Positions 26,101 to 36,330 of a DNA stretch of 64,000 bases are shown here, piece after piece. A model generated the notes under the pieces. It was not told the origin of the DNA, searched no databases, and saw only the letters and a list, made by a program, of their open reading frames with translations. The position numbers and the translations under genes were made by a program. The stretch is from contig NC_087062.1 of assembly GCF_963678635.1 (NCBI RefSeq), forward strand, positions 73,871,345-73,935,344. Reading direction: 5' to 3'. The stretch comes from Symsagittifera roscoffensis. Its lineage: Eukaryota; Xenacoelomorpha; Acoela; Convolutidae. The first letter of the stretch is position 1, and each line of letters starts with the position of its first letter.

Positions 26101-26850
26101 AGGTAAAAGAAAATTCACTTGCTTATGTCGTAGTAAAGGCTCAAGTAAGACAGAGTCCAGACATCCCATTGGGATGTTTCGGGCAAAACAGCAAAAATTG
26201 TTACGTTAGTAATCAACATGAATCTCCGCGTTTTGTTTTAAGTTCTTGGGTTTTTTGCTCAAAAAACCAAACTTTTCTACTTTCCCTTCAATTGTTATCA
26301 AAACTGCTTTAGTACCCAGCAGAGGACATTTGTCAAACAAATAATTGTTTTCATGGGCAAAGAAATAACGATATTCACCAATCAAACTTTCGAAGAACAA
26401 ACCCAGAGCAAGGTTGATTTTAGTCGCAGAAATGAGCCTGTTCAACACTTCTTCGCCTTTCTCGTTGGTTACTCTGGCATCTAACATGGACAATCGGAAG
26501 TTAAATAACGGATAACTCTCATTTTCCATCTCCGTATCCACCTAAAATTGCTGCTAAAGTCCTGCAGCAGTTTTTCACCATCCTGCTCTGCTATCCTGCT
26601 CGGCAACCGTCGACTGCTTAGAAGTTGGCATGCTTCTTGGCAACATAGTAGTCCATTTCCTCTTTGCAATTTGTGTAAAATAACATCTCGACGATTTCTT
26701 TTTGTTTTTCACACCTCTTTTGATGACTCGCAGCATCAGATCTCGTGTAATCATCACCAAAAGTTTCGCATTTGACTTTCTCAATTCGGCAAGAGCACGC
26801 ATTGTCTTAAAAAGGAAAAAAATTATACTGAGATGTTTGAAATGTTCCAA
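23136..26850 (-). pseudogene. Polinton/Maverick-type DNA polymerase B, copy 2, degraded
   Basis: This is the longest PolB copy. On the minus strand from the N-terminal side: a K-rich segment at 26850-26575; GEYRYFFAHENNYLFDKCP and GTKAVLITIEGKVEKF within 26541-26206; LLRHKQVNFLLPDINKEPYKD near 26130; motif A DASMLYP at 25193-25213; VDGYCDHCKTVFEAM near 24950; WECEWWENFKTNKKIKNY near 24800; motif C D-T-D-S at 24070-24081, followed one codon later by a stop (24064-24066); REPGLLKEELRRTGMLCLCGKAYCCCDN within 24025-23759. Positions 23136-23640 are 3' flank shared with copy 1. Many stops and frameshifts make it inactive. It carries an inverted duplication at 25773-25880. No integrase, capsid, ATPase or protease of a Polinton was found nearby. 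Confidence 0.82.
25773..25813. repeat. Perfect 15-bp-stem hairpin
   Basis: CCATAACCATATTCT at 25773-25787 is followed after 11 bases by its exact reverse complement at 25799-25813. The sequence continuing to about 25880 is the reverse complement of about 25010-25085, so the hairpin is the turning point of an inverted duplication inside PolB copy 2. GGGATAATCAAG occurs twice next to it (25745-25756 and 25789-25800). Confidence 0.9.
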
Positions 26851-26959
26851 CTTGAGTTAATTGAAGTACCAATTCAATAATCAAAAAATTTCTTTTTGCT
26901 TTACCCGAAATAAAGAAAAGGTAAAAAACGAAGTTGAGTTCAATTAACTGTTTCTGATT

Positions 26960-28260
26960 GGCGACCAAAAATAATGATGCAATCCAATAAAATTAAGCGT
27001 ATTTATACGAACACTGACGTCATATCCTATGCAATTATCCTTATATGGTCATGACGTCATTTCTTCAACATAAATGACGTCAGCACTAACGCAAAACTTT
27101 TAATGATAATGACGTCGTTAATTATATTGAAGTGATGTCACCTCCCACGCAAATTTCCTCTTATGGTAATGTTGTCATCGCCTACGAAGCTTTCCTATTA
27201 TGACGCAAACTTTCAACCAATCAGAACTCAGCAGTTTCTAGACATAACTTTAGATGAAATACAAACAACAAAGTAAGAAGTTCAATTCAAGTTCATTTGA
27301 TTTTCTCCTGATTGTATTGTCCAACATAGAAATCTCCGACTAAGTAAAGGATCATTAAGGGAAACTTACTCAATCACAGTGTTTACTTTTGAACCGGGTA
27401 TTGAGTATCAAAGCCTCAACCTTACTGCTGAATTACACCTGACAAAATTTTTTTTTATTTAGTCAAAAGTTGTATGACAACATTTTGATTTTTTTCCTTA
27501 CCCGGTTCCAAACTTGTCCAACTCCTCTTCTTCGGTTTTTCTTTTTCGGTTCATTTCTATAAAGATTTTCAAAACTCAAAAACCTGTTTGTTTAGGTTTG
27601 GAATAACACTTGAAGAGATTTGCTATGAAAACTTCATCAGTATTGAGCTATCCTCTAACATTTACATCAAAATCAAAGAACTTGACTATCTGCTTCAAAG
27701 TCAGCATATTCTCATTGAGTGTATACAAAAAAATGTATCGCATAAAATTTACTTGCTATAATTTTCTTCCTCTTATTGCTTAAATGGGCGATATTTTTTT
27801 TACTTTTACAGCAAACAAATTGTGGTCCTTTTTGCTGTGGTCCTTCTTTGGAAAAATGAATTCTTTAAGAGGCATAATTTTCTCTGACTGTATACGTCAA
27901 CCATGACAAATTTATATACTTTCTTTAATTCAATTGCATAGAATTTTATTTTCGATTAAAATTTATCAAAATTTTTCTAAACCGGAGCTGATTCTTACTG
28001 GTTACCACTACCGTCTATATACGGAAAATATATTCTGATTGGTTAAACCCACACATTCGGGTTAGGAATATCCCTCATTCTTGAGAAAAATCTTTTTTGT
28101 TTGTTGTAATTAAGGTCAACTAGCTCCTCTCACAGCTCTAAATCAGTAAAATTTCTTGTTTTTACTCAACCACTTCTCACTTCAACTCAATTCTCAATAT
28201 GATATCTCGGTTCAGGATAATAACTTTACGTACCCGGTCGAGTTTTACCGGAAACGATTA
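26960..28260. repeat. Module M copy 1 (CRE-rich region upstream of PolB)
   Basis: This stretch lies directly 5' of PolB copy 2 (minus strand). It is related to 30215-31645 and in part to 32745-33305. It starts with a CRE cluster and continues with conserved blocks: AATCAGAACTCAGCAGTTTCTAG near 27220, GACTAAGTAAAGG near 27340, TGAGTATCAAAGCCTCAACCTTACTGCTGAATTACACC near 27400, and CTCACAGCTCTAAATCAGTAAAATTTC near 28130. No open reading frame is shared between the copies. It could be the promoter/5' region of the Polinton-like element, or part of its terminal region. Confidence 0.65.
27015..27140. promoter_or_regulatory. Cluster of CRE/ATF-type palindromes
   Basis: Three perfect TGACGTCA octamers occur at 27015-27022, 27052-27059 and 27075-27082. 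Near-matches follow: TGACGTCG at 27110-27117 and TGATGTCA at 27133-27140. TGACGTCA is the established binding site of CREB/ATF-family bZIP dimers. Density and conservation in the paralogous module (30232-30401) suggest function in the ancestral element; use by the host is not shown. Confidence 0.6.
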
Positions 28261-28262
28261 CA

Positions 28263-28690
28263 CTAAAGGTACTCGGTCAGTCTCTGAGTTTTTCTTGTCT
28301 CAAACGGATGTCCCAACTCAATTGTGGCAAAATTATGAAGAAAGACTTCCGTGAACATCACCAGATGCAGGTTCCCATCACCGAAAACCGGGTTGGATAA
28401 TTGGGGAAGTTGTCGCAGATAGCAGAACAAGCTGGGATGGATTATCCCGAGGCTCTTGACTCCAGATATGTGGCTCAAGCTGTGAACAATTTCCGCTTCC
28501 CGTGGGTAGTAGAAGGACATGCGGAGAACCCATTTAAAATCGAAGAGGATGAGGGTTCTCTGAACCAAGGACTCCAGTGAGCGCACCAACAAATGAATCA
28601 TCTGCAGTTGAGGCAAGACCAGCTTTGCGCTCCATTGAGAACTTTCGAAACTCTTCAGCTGCTCGACAGTTCTTCGATTTGTAAAAACTT
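28263..28690. pseudogene. Coding-like segment, open on both strands, family not recognised
   Basis: Base composition is higher in GC than the flanks, which suggests former coding sequence. On the plus strand three overlapping pieces read well. SQTDVPTQLWQNYEERLP (from about 28300) is followed after a frame change by EQAGMDYPEALDSRYVAQ and NNFRFPWVVEGHAENPFK (28420-28540). Back in the first frame, SAPTNESSAVEARPALRS continues to RQFFDL and a stop at about 28680. A GTAAAAAC directly after this could be a splice donor. On the minus strand, 28616-28263 is continuously open (117 codons; open further upstream to about 28690). I favour a decayed plus-strand gene with one in-frame stop and two frameshifts, but cannot exclude the minus-strand ORF. 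Confidence 0.35.
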
Positions 28691-28974
28691 TGGTTGCTGT
28701 GTTGTGCTTTGCATTATTTTTTCATTGAGTGACTTTTTTAGGAGTTAGGAACAACCAAATCAAAGAGATAAGGTAAAAGGTAAAAACTTTCATTGAAAAG
28801 TCTGTTAAAACAGTTTTGCACAAGGGTTAGGCAGGTCATATTAGTTTTGCAGTTTGCAAAATTTTTCACAAAACTTTTTGCAAACATGGCAAAAAATAAA
28901 AGAATTTAACATTTTATAAAAAATTTCACCTCACTTTTTACACAACTGATAAATTTTTTATAAATAATTTTTAC
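28691..28974. other. Intergenic spacer
   Basis: AT-rich, with no gene or repeat of note apart from poly-T and poly-A runs. Confidence 0.4.
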
Positions 28975-29370
28975 ACACATGAGTAGTAGATGTTTCAGCT
29001 GAAGCGGGGAGAGGGGAGGGGCGGAGGTATGCGTGGCTGACCTTTTGTATTAGAATACGTTATAGATTTGGGTCAGCCTCGCTATGTCCTAACCTTGGGT
29101 ATGGAGCCTACAATGTACTAAGATAGGGAATAGAATTGGTTTTATGGTTTGTGTAATGGTGAAAGAATGGTGAGAAAAACGTCTTTTTTTAGTTTTTTTC
29201 AGTATATTTTTTGCAAAAAATCTCGGGCGCGTTATCTAATTGTTGAGTACCCTTGGTGTTTAAGAAGTGGATTGTAAAATGAAGGTAATATATAATGTTT
29301 TTTTGATCATGGTAAGTCAATGTTGAAGGTTTTTGTTGCGCAAAAATTGAGAGTTTTTATCAAAAATTTT
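28975..29370. repeat. Dispersed repeat R, copy 4
   Basis: It begins GAGTAGTAGATGTTTCAGCTGA as in copies 1 and 2, followed by the CTGACC...GTCAGCC subrepeat and a tract around TTTTTTGCAAAAAATCTCGGGCGCG. As with copies 1 and 2, it precedes transposon-derived minus-strand coding remnants on its right or left side. Confidence 0.6.
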
Positions 29371-29639
29371 ATTTAAAAACTCGTTCAAAACTTGATACTA
29401 TACGATATAATTCAAGCTATGACTTGTTTTATATGATAGTCTTCACCAAGTCAAACCTGCTTTAAGAAAAAAGTCAAGTTTAGAGAAAAACCTAAGTACA
29501 AAAATTTTTATATTAATCACTAATTTTCACTTTAAATTTACCATAACTTTATAATAAAAAAAAGAAGAAACCAACAAAACACAAAATTTTAATAAATGGC
29601 ATCACTTCATAATTTTATTGCAGCGCGACAGTCCTTTTA

Positions 29640-30178
29640 ATTTCATTGATTTTGGATGAATACCATCATCCTGAACATGTCTTTTGGATTAAAAAAATGA
29701 AGTCTTCTCTTTCTCTGTTCATATGTAGCAACCATATGATTGACAGCTCTGAATATTCTGATTGTAGATATGAGGTTGAATGCTTCATCTAGTAATCTCC
29801 TGTACTTTGTCATGGGACTAACTACAGAACCTTCTAGAAACTGGCTGTGTAATCCTTTGCTGATAAATTTGTTCTTTTCGGACTTGTCATAGCAGCAATA
29901 GGTCTTGCTGCACAAACATATCAATTCTGTACAGCTAACCTCCTCTTTTAAAAGTTCCGGCTCCCGCTGATCATATGCTTCTTATGGATACTGCAACACT
30001 TTCGAGAAAAGAAATTAGAGTTTGCATCTCCCTTGAAAAAGTGTCTGCAGTCACTTTCCCTTATTTTTTCCCAAATAATTTTTGCATTTGGCTGGATACA
30101 ATTGTATAAAATTTCTTCAGCAAGAGCTAAATAAAGTGAATCTGTATCCATCTCCAACTTGCTCTAAACTTACTTACA
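29640..30178 (-). pseudogene. Polinton/Maverick-type DNA polymerase B, copy 3, C-terminal part
   Basis: Minus-strand frame 30157-29948 begins MEMDTDSLYLALAEEILYN, with an intact motif C D-T-D-S (30137-30148). SDCRHFF and NFFSRKCCSIHKKH follow. After a frame change, 29924-29643 reads ICLCSKTYCCYDK and continues with KYRRLLDEAFNLIST, MVATYEQRKRRL and a C-terminal MVFIQNQ. This is the most conserved C-terminus of the three PolB copies. The frame ends upstream at module M copy 2, so the N-terminal part is separated by about 1.45 kb. Confidence 0.82.
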
Positions 30179-30214
30179 CCTCAGAATTTGTCGAAGAAAT
30201 TATAGTAGTGCTCA

Positions 30215-31645
30215 AAAGTTTATAATAACAATGACGTCATAGCCTATGCTTTTATCCATATATGATCATGACGTCAATTCTTCTATGTAATTGACGTTAA
30301 CAATAAACCAAAATTCCCTTAATGGTAATGACCGTGTACTTTATATAGAAGTGATGTCACGTCACATCCCAGGTACGTTCCTTTTTGTGGTAATGACGTC
30401 ATTGCCTTTGAAGATTTTCTATTAAATCGCAAATTCTAGAATTTTCCAGCCAATATATCGCTTTGTGGTAGCGCAATAGCGGAAAAACACCGTAGGCAGT
30501 AGTTTTTAACTTTTTTTTGAATTTTCTGATTTCTCATCTTTAGTGGGTGGTAAAGCTGGTGGTAGTTTGGTGGGAAAGGCGAGTGATGTGCACAAAATGT
30601 TGACGGAGAAAGTGGTGCCCGACTTCGTGAGTGTCTCCTCCCCTCTCGTCTTCTCACACTGGAACGAACTCATGCAGAAAGTACGGTAAGTAATGGGAGG
30701 CCACATATTACAACAGGTTATGATTATATATGGTGGGTAAAACTTCAACCAATCACATCTCAGCAGTCTCTAGACATAACTTCAGATGAAAATTTGAAAA
30801 AGGTCAATTCAAAACTATTGATTTTTTCCGTTTTTTTTGATAACGAGTATTGAGTATCATAGCTTCAAACTTAGTGCTGATTTACACCTGACAAGGAAGT
30901 AATTGTTTCCATTTTATTTAACCAAAAAGTCGTATGATTTGGTTCTGAAGTTCGTCAAATTCTCCAGCAAATTTTTTGTTCTTCATTTCCGTAAAAATTT
31001 TCAAAGTTCAAAATCCTGTTCGTTTAGGTTCGGAATAAGAATTCTCGAGATTTGTTTCGAACAAATCGTCAATTTCTAGCTATCCTCTAAAATTCACATC
31101 AAAATTAAAGAACTGGACTATCTGCTTAGAAGTCAGCATTTCTTCATTGACTGTATACAAAAAAAATGTAATTGCAGAAGTGTTACTTGCAAAAATTTTA
31201 TTCTCTTTTTACTTTTATCGACGATATTTTTCCTTTTACAGCAAACAAATTTTGGTCTTTTTTTTGCAGTTTCTTTTGTGTATTCTACTGGATACGACAA
31301 CCATAAAAATACATATATATATTTTACTTCAAATACATAGAACTTTATTTCTGATTGGATACGAATATTTATCAAATTTTCTCCAAAAAAAATCTAAATT
31401 CTAATTGGTAACCACTACCGTCCATATACGGAAAATGTATTTTGATTGGTTAAACCCACACATTCGAGTTGAAGATACCCCTCACTATTGAGTAAATTTC
31501 TTTTTTTTTCACCGTAACTAGGGTCAACTGTTTTCTCTCACAGCTCTAAATCAGTCAATTTTCTTGTTTTTACTCAATCACTTCTCATTTCAACTCATAT
31601 CTTAATGTGATCTTCTAGGTTCAGGATTACAATTTTACGTACTCG
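30215..31645. repeat. Module M copy 2 (CRE-rich), inserted within PolB copy 3
   Basis: Relative of 26960-28260. It separates the C-terminal (29640-30178) and N-terminal (31650-32560) remnants of PolB copy 3. Shared blocks include CCAATCACATCTCAGCAGTCTCTAGACATAACTT near 30750 and CTCACAGCTCTAAATCAGTCAATTTTC near 31540. At about 31650 the sequence passes abruptly into PolB-like sequence. The interior has frames of up to 85 codons (31133-31404) without recognisable products. Confidence 0.65.
30232..30401. promoter_or_regulatory. Second cluster of CRE/ATF-type palindromes
   Basis: Perfect TGACGTCA occurs at 30232-30239, 30269-30276 and 30394-30401, with TGACGTTA at 30292-30299 and TGATGTCA at 30352-30359. 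Order and spacing broadly match 27015-27140, so the sites predate the module duplication. Confidence 0.6.
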
Positions 31646-31649
31646 TTAT

Positions 31650-32560
31650 CTTTTCTCTTTTAGACACTCCCGTCTCATATCAGCCATCTCTCTCTTCTTA
31701 TCACCTCGTTAATTATCCTAATCTGTTAACAAGGAACTAGCTTCTTGAAAGGAACAGAAGAGGTAGTAACATCTCATTGCTTCGAATACTGTTTTACAGT
31801 CATCACAATAACCGCCCACATTAAAACAGACGTTTTTTTCTTTTTTCCAGATGTGAAAAAGCTTTCAGTTTTGCATTCCTGGTCTTGTTATCTGGTAGAA
31901 AGACATAACCTTAATGGCATATTTCGACAAATTGTACATTTCCAATTTTGAAAGCTATAAAAGCGCTCGCTTTTGATAAATGACGTTTCTTGTTAATTAT
32001 CGCAAAATCAAGTGGGTTTAGGTATGACATGATAATTTTCAGATCATATCTACCGCTGTTAAATTCAACACATCTTCAACACAATCATCTTCGTTGTCAA
32101 AATTTATACTCGACTAGTTCTCACCTCGTTTGTTCAGCTGATCAAAATTTTTTTCATTATTTCATTGACAATTATTTCAATTCTTTGAATTTTTTTCTCA
32201 TTCTTAACTGTTTTTGCTCAGCCAACGGATCGAGGTTGCCCAAAAAATCAACTTCACGTTGTGTTTTAAGTTCTTGGGTTTATTGCTCCAAATATGAATT
32301 TTTCTACTTTCCCTCGAACTTTTATCAAGTCTGCTTTAGTACCTAGCAGAGGAGATTTTTCAAACAAAGTTTTGTTTCATGGGCGTAGAAATAGTGATAA
32401 TAACCAATCCAAATTTTGAAGAAGAAACTCCATAGCAATGTTGATTTTAGCGGTAGAATCGAATTTGTTGAGCTCTTTTTCAAGTTTCTCGTTGACTATT
32501 TTAGTATCCAATTGGACATTTGGAAAACAAATACCCCATGTTTCCCTTTTTCAGCTCCGT
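31650..32560 (-). pseudogene. Polinton/Maverick-type DNA polymerase B, copy 3, N-terminal part
   Basis: Read on the minus strand this matches the antisense of copy 2 segments. 31745-31910 pairs with about 24930-25085 (the C-D-H-C region), and 32230-32345 and 32370-32520 pair with about 26210-26330 and 26350-26500 (the YRYFFAHENN region). The part between, including motif A, is missing, and no long frame survives. Confidence 0.65.
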
Positions 32561-32744
32561 ATTTACCACAAAAGGTTGACAATCACTAAGTTTCCCATTC
32601 TTTTTTCATCATCTTCCTCCTCTTCTTTCTTCTTCCACTATCTTGTTCGAGTCAGCGATCGTATCAACGAAGTTCCCTTGATTGGATTCATTTTCTTTCC
32701 TCCGATGTTGTTGGAGAGAGTACTTACTCAGAAACTCTGGTTTT

Positions 32745-33305
32745 TTAATGATGTCATCGCCTTCAAAGAAATCCTATTTTGACAAAATTTTCGGGAAAAA
32801 TTTTCAATGAATCAGAACTCAGCAATTTCTAAACATAATTTTAGATGAATTATAACTATTAATTGAAGAATGTCAATTGAAAACAATCATATTAATTGAA
32901 AAATGTCAAGTTGAAAACAATCAACAAAAGAAAATAATCCATGTGGTTTCCTGATTGATGAAACAGATGTTGACTCATACTTTTTTGGACTTTGATGTTG
33001 TTCAAAACAGAGTTCGCCGACTAAGTAAAGGTATATTTAGGGAAACTTACTCAATCAAAGAGTTCATTTTTGAACCCAGTCTTGAGTATCAAAGCTTCAA
33101 ACTTACTGCTGAATTACATCCAACAAGAAATGAAATTTTATTTGTTCAATCAAAAAATCGTATGATAAAAATTCAAATGGTCTTTTTAGTCCCCATCCGG
33201 TTCCCAATTTGTCAAAACGGTTCCTTCATTTTTAAATGAAATTCAAAGTTCAAAATTAAGTATGATTAGGGTTCGAAGTAAAATTTCCAGAGATGTGCTT
33301 CGAAA
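32745..33305. repeat. Module M copy 3, truncated at the Gypsy boundary
   Basis: It starts with a degenerate CRE (TGATGTCA, 32749-32756). It then shares AATCAGAACTCAGCAATTTCTA near 32810, GACTAAGTAAAGG near 33020 and a long block around TTGAGTATCAAAGCTTCAAACTTACTGCTG near 33085 with the other modules. It ends at about 33303, where Gypsy-like protease sequence begins. Confidence 0.65.
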
Positions 33306-33398
33306 AATTCTTCAATCTCATCAATTCGCGTCCTAAGACGTACTGGTCGGAAAAATTCATCAATTTCATCAAGTCGCGTCCTAGGATAAACTGGAGAT
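33303..33398. repeat. 48-bp in-frame tandem duplication in the protease end
   Basis: Units 33303-33350 and 33351-33398 are about 80% alike. On the minus strand they encode FILGRDLMKLMNF and YVLGRELMRLKNF, so the conserved L-G-(R/H)-D segment near the end of the retropepsin domain is duplicated. It lies directly at the truncation point. Confidence 0.7.
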
Positions 33399-36330
33399 GC
33401 TTTCCTCCCAGTTCTAGCGAGATGATTCGTGTCCTTCCGGCCACTTAGGTTGCATCCTGATTGGCTGCAGCCAGCCTGATTTTAGTCATTATCAAATCCG
33501 TCCTATTGAAAGCCATGTCGGTCTAGGTGCTAATGGGCATGACACTGACCAGCGCTCCGGTGTCAAGCAGTCCCTTCACGGAGAGTTATCTACCCTGTAC
33601 GTCCAGTACGTGTGAGGCTACATCAGCTTCGCAGCCTATGTGGACTGCGTCCTGCTCAAGCATGGTATTTTGTCCGATTCGTCGTACCTTGAGCTCCTCT
33701 TGTCCGATGTAGATCGTGCCTACTTGGTCACTTGCACTCGTCACATGAGCCTTCCAATAGATGTTTATAATATCCACAAAAATCTGAATCGGGTATGTGC
33801 CATAGACCTCTATATAATGTCCGTCTACCCTCATCAGCCTCGGCCCACCTGTTGTGAGTAACGCTCTCACAGCCCTGGATTCCAATTTAAGTTCTTTTTC
33901 CCTCCATTCATCTGCTTAGATATCCAGGTGTACCAGGATGATTTCAGACGGCTCACCCAAGTTCTTCACCACCTGATGACCCGCAACCGCTAAGATTGAT
34001 ATAATGTTGCTGCCCTCTCTCGTCATTCCGAAGGTCTTTCCTGAGATGTCATTTTACTTCATACCTCGGTTCTTAGGTTCCTGGGTAATTTCTGCTTTCA
34101 CTATCTTCTCCAAGGCATCCTGTTTCTCGCGCAACTCCGTATTCTCCAGTTCAGAACTAACCCATTGTTCAACTTTTTTCCTAGCTACTTCTTGTTGAGC
34201 CTTCTGTAGAGCGGTCCGAGCCGCTAGGCCATAATCCACCATAAGCACAATAGCTGGAACGGCCTCCAGGCTCGAGGCAATTGCATCATCCGGCAAGGTC
34301 TTCACCTTCTTATTTGTGAAAGTGCCGTGTAATAATTTTTTCTTGCGCTCCTCAGCTTCATTCATTAGACGTGCTCGACTGAATTTCACTCCTGAAAGCG
34401 CCTCTTTGTGGCGGGGGTGCTTCACATCTGCTACTGCATCCCAAAACTGAGTGCAGTCAGTTTAGAATTGTCCTTCCAGATTGCAGAAGAAATATTTTGG
34501 TCCTTATTTCACTATAAGCCCTTTCACATATTCCTCGTGGTCCTCATCAGTTGCGTTCACGTCATCAAGGATGTAACAAATCGGTTCATATTTTGCTTAT
34601 AAGTGGAACAGGTTGAGGTGTGATAACCAGTGGGCCACAATGATTGCATAACCTCCTTTTGTCCGAGGTTAATACCAATCGGAACTTGCGCCGGTATTCA
34701 TTCCACTGTAATTGGCGTAACTGCCGTAGCGATTCTGAGCCCTCGGCGTTATAAGCAGGTATTCACGCGATTTCATGCGCAAAATATCGGATGTGGGCAC
34801 GGAGTAAATCTACAAAGAAAATGGGTAGTCAACATGGTTTTCCGTCCAAGAATTTCGAGGCTATGGCTAAGTTTTTTTTGGGATTCTCTTGTTAGAGTTA
34901 CTTCTCCTTCTGAGCAGCTCGAGGTCATCCGAAATTTTGTCAATGGACTCATCATCTCCTTGAAAAGAGGTAGCCCCTCTTTTCATGTTTCACTATCGCC
35001 TGACGCCCCTGCTCACCCGAGCCAAAAAGATTCAGCAAGATGTCAAAGATTTTACGAGCACTGTCACGTTTGTTTGTCATTATCGCCATAACACAGTTTA
35101 GGGCCGTACCTTCTAAGTTGCACGTCAGTGCGCTACATTCCAGTTTTTTCGAGAAGTTTTCTCACCTCTATCCAAGTATGAATGCAGCCATCTGACTCAT
35201 CTTTGTACGACTTCGGTTTCTTGAGTGTCCTCCGTGAATTTTATCATTTCTCAGTAGACTTCAAGAGTTTAGTGAAAACGTCTCAAAAGACCTGTTAAAT
35301 GGCTCAAACATTGTTGCGTACATCGTCGTTTCATGCGAAACGTTGATCAAATTTTGAAGCGATCTGACGTTGGGCACTGTGGGAAAACATGCCCCCGATT
35401 GGGATTCCATTTCTGGCGGGGTTGGATCCGTCCAACCCGCAATCGCTGGGGCTGCCCTAAATCTCTCTAAGACTCTAAACTTGTTCTCGAACTCGGGAGT
35501 CTCTGTTTGTCCGGGGGCTCTGAGTTCGTCAGCAGTCTGACGCGATCTTTCCCTTGGACGAAGCGTGTTTCTTGGTTGCTGCTGCTCAAGAGTTCATCCC
35601 GCTATCGCATCATAAGATGAGCCTTATCATCCAATATATTCTCCAAGTTAGTCATTGTTTGAGCATAGGTGTTCTCATGATCGTTCAGCAGTTGCTCAAT
35701 CTCTCGTGTCATTCTGCGATCACTTTCCTCGGACTCCTTGGTGGCTAGAGCCAAACTCTAGAGTCAAAAGGCACTGATCGGTGTTCGGAATCAAACGGAC
35801 CTGATTGCATTTGGTTTGTGCTTTCGCCTCCGCCAGTTCGTATCTCAACCTCTTCTGGCCTTTTTGAGCCCTGTCCTCTACTCGGTTGATTCTTTTCGTC
35901 ATATCTTAAAGCAGTTCTTTGATGCCTGTCATCACATCGGCAAACAGGCCTCTCACATCACTGGCCGACCCCAAAATTGGGGTCAGACCAAGAAACGATG
36001 ACAATAGTTGAGGTTGCAGCCTAGTGCTGGATGGTGCACCACCTTTTTGCGTGCCCATTGACATCATTAGGCTATCGAACGTCGGTGACGTTCTATCGTT
36101 ATCCTGTCTGACATTGGTCTTGGTGGTGAATTGGACATCGCTTTCATGATCTTCTGTTGTTTCGGGCTAGAAGTGAAATCCGTGTCCGACTGCATTGGTC
36201 CCAGATGGTCAAAGCCAGAAAATAGTCCACCAGCTTGGTTCAATACACAACGTTTTCAAACGCGTTCCTATTCTGCTTGGTTTGAGAAGACTGTGCCTTT
36301 CTCCGACTATCGCTCTTAATTACTGACTTA
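33303..36330 (-). mobile_element. Ty3/Gypsy-like element, copy 3: gag to protease fragment
   Basis: Minus strand, 5' side at about 36.2 kb. Gag N-terminal sequence is readable at 36190-35720 (SMGTQKGGAPSSTRLQPQ, then MTKRINRVEDRAQKGQKRL), followed by a zinc-knuckle region near 34640 broken by a frameshift. A coiled, charged segment lies at 34425-34054 (KVKTLPDDAIASSLEAV, VEQWVSSELENTELREK). RAVRALLTTGGPRLMRVDG lies near 33870. The retropepsin active site reads LLDTGALVSVM (near 33570), an intact D-T-G. The element is cut off at 33303 just after the L-G-R-D-like flap motif, so RT and integrase are absent. It is more diverged than the copies at 48-64 kb. Confidence 0.82.
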
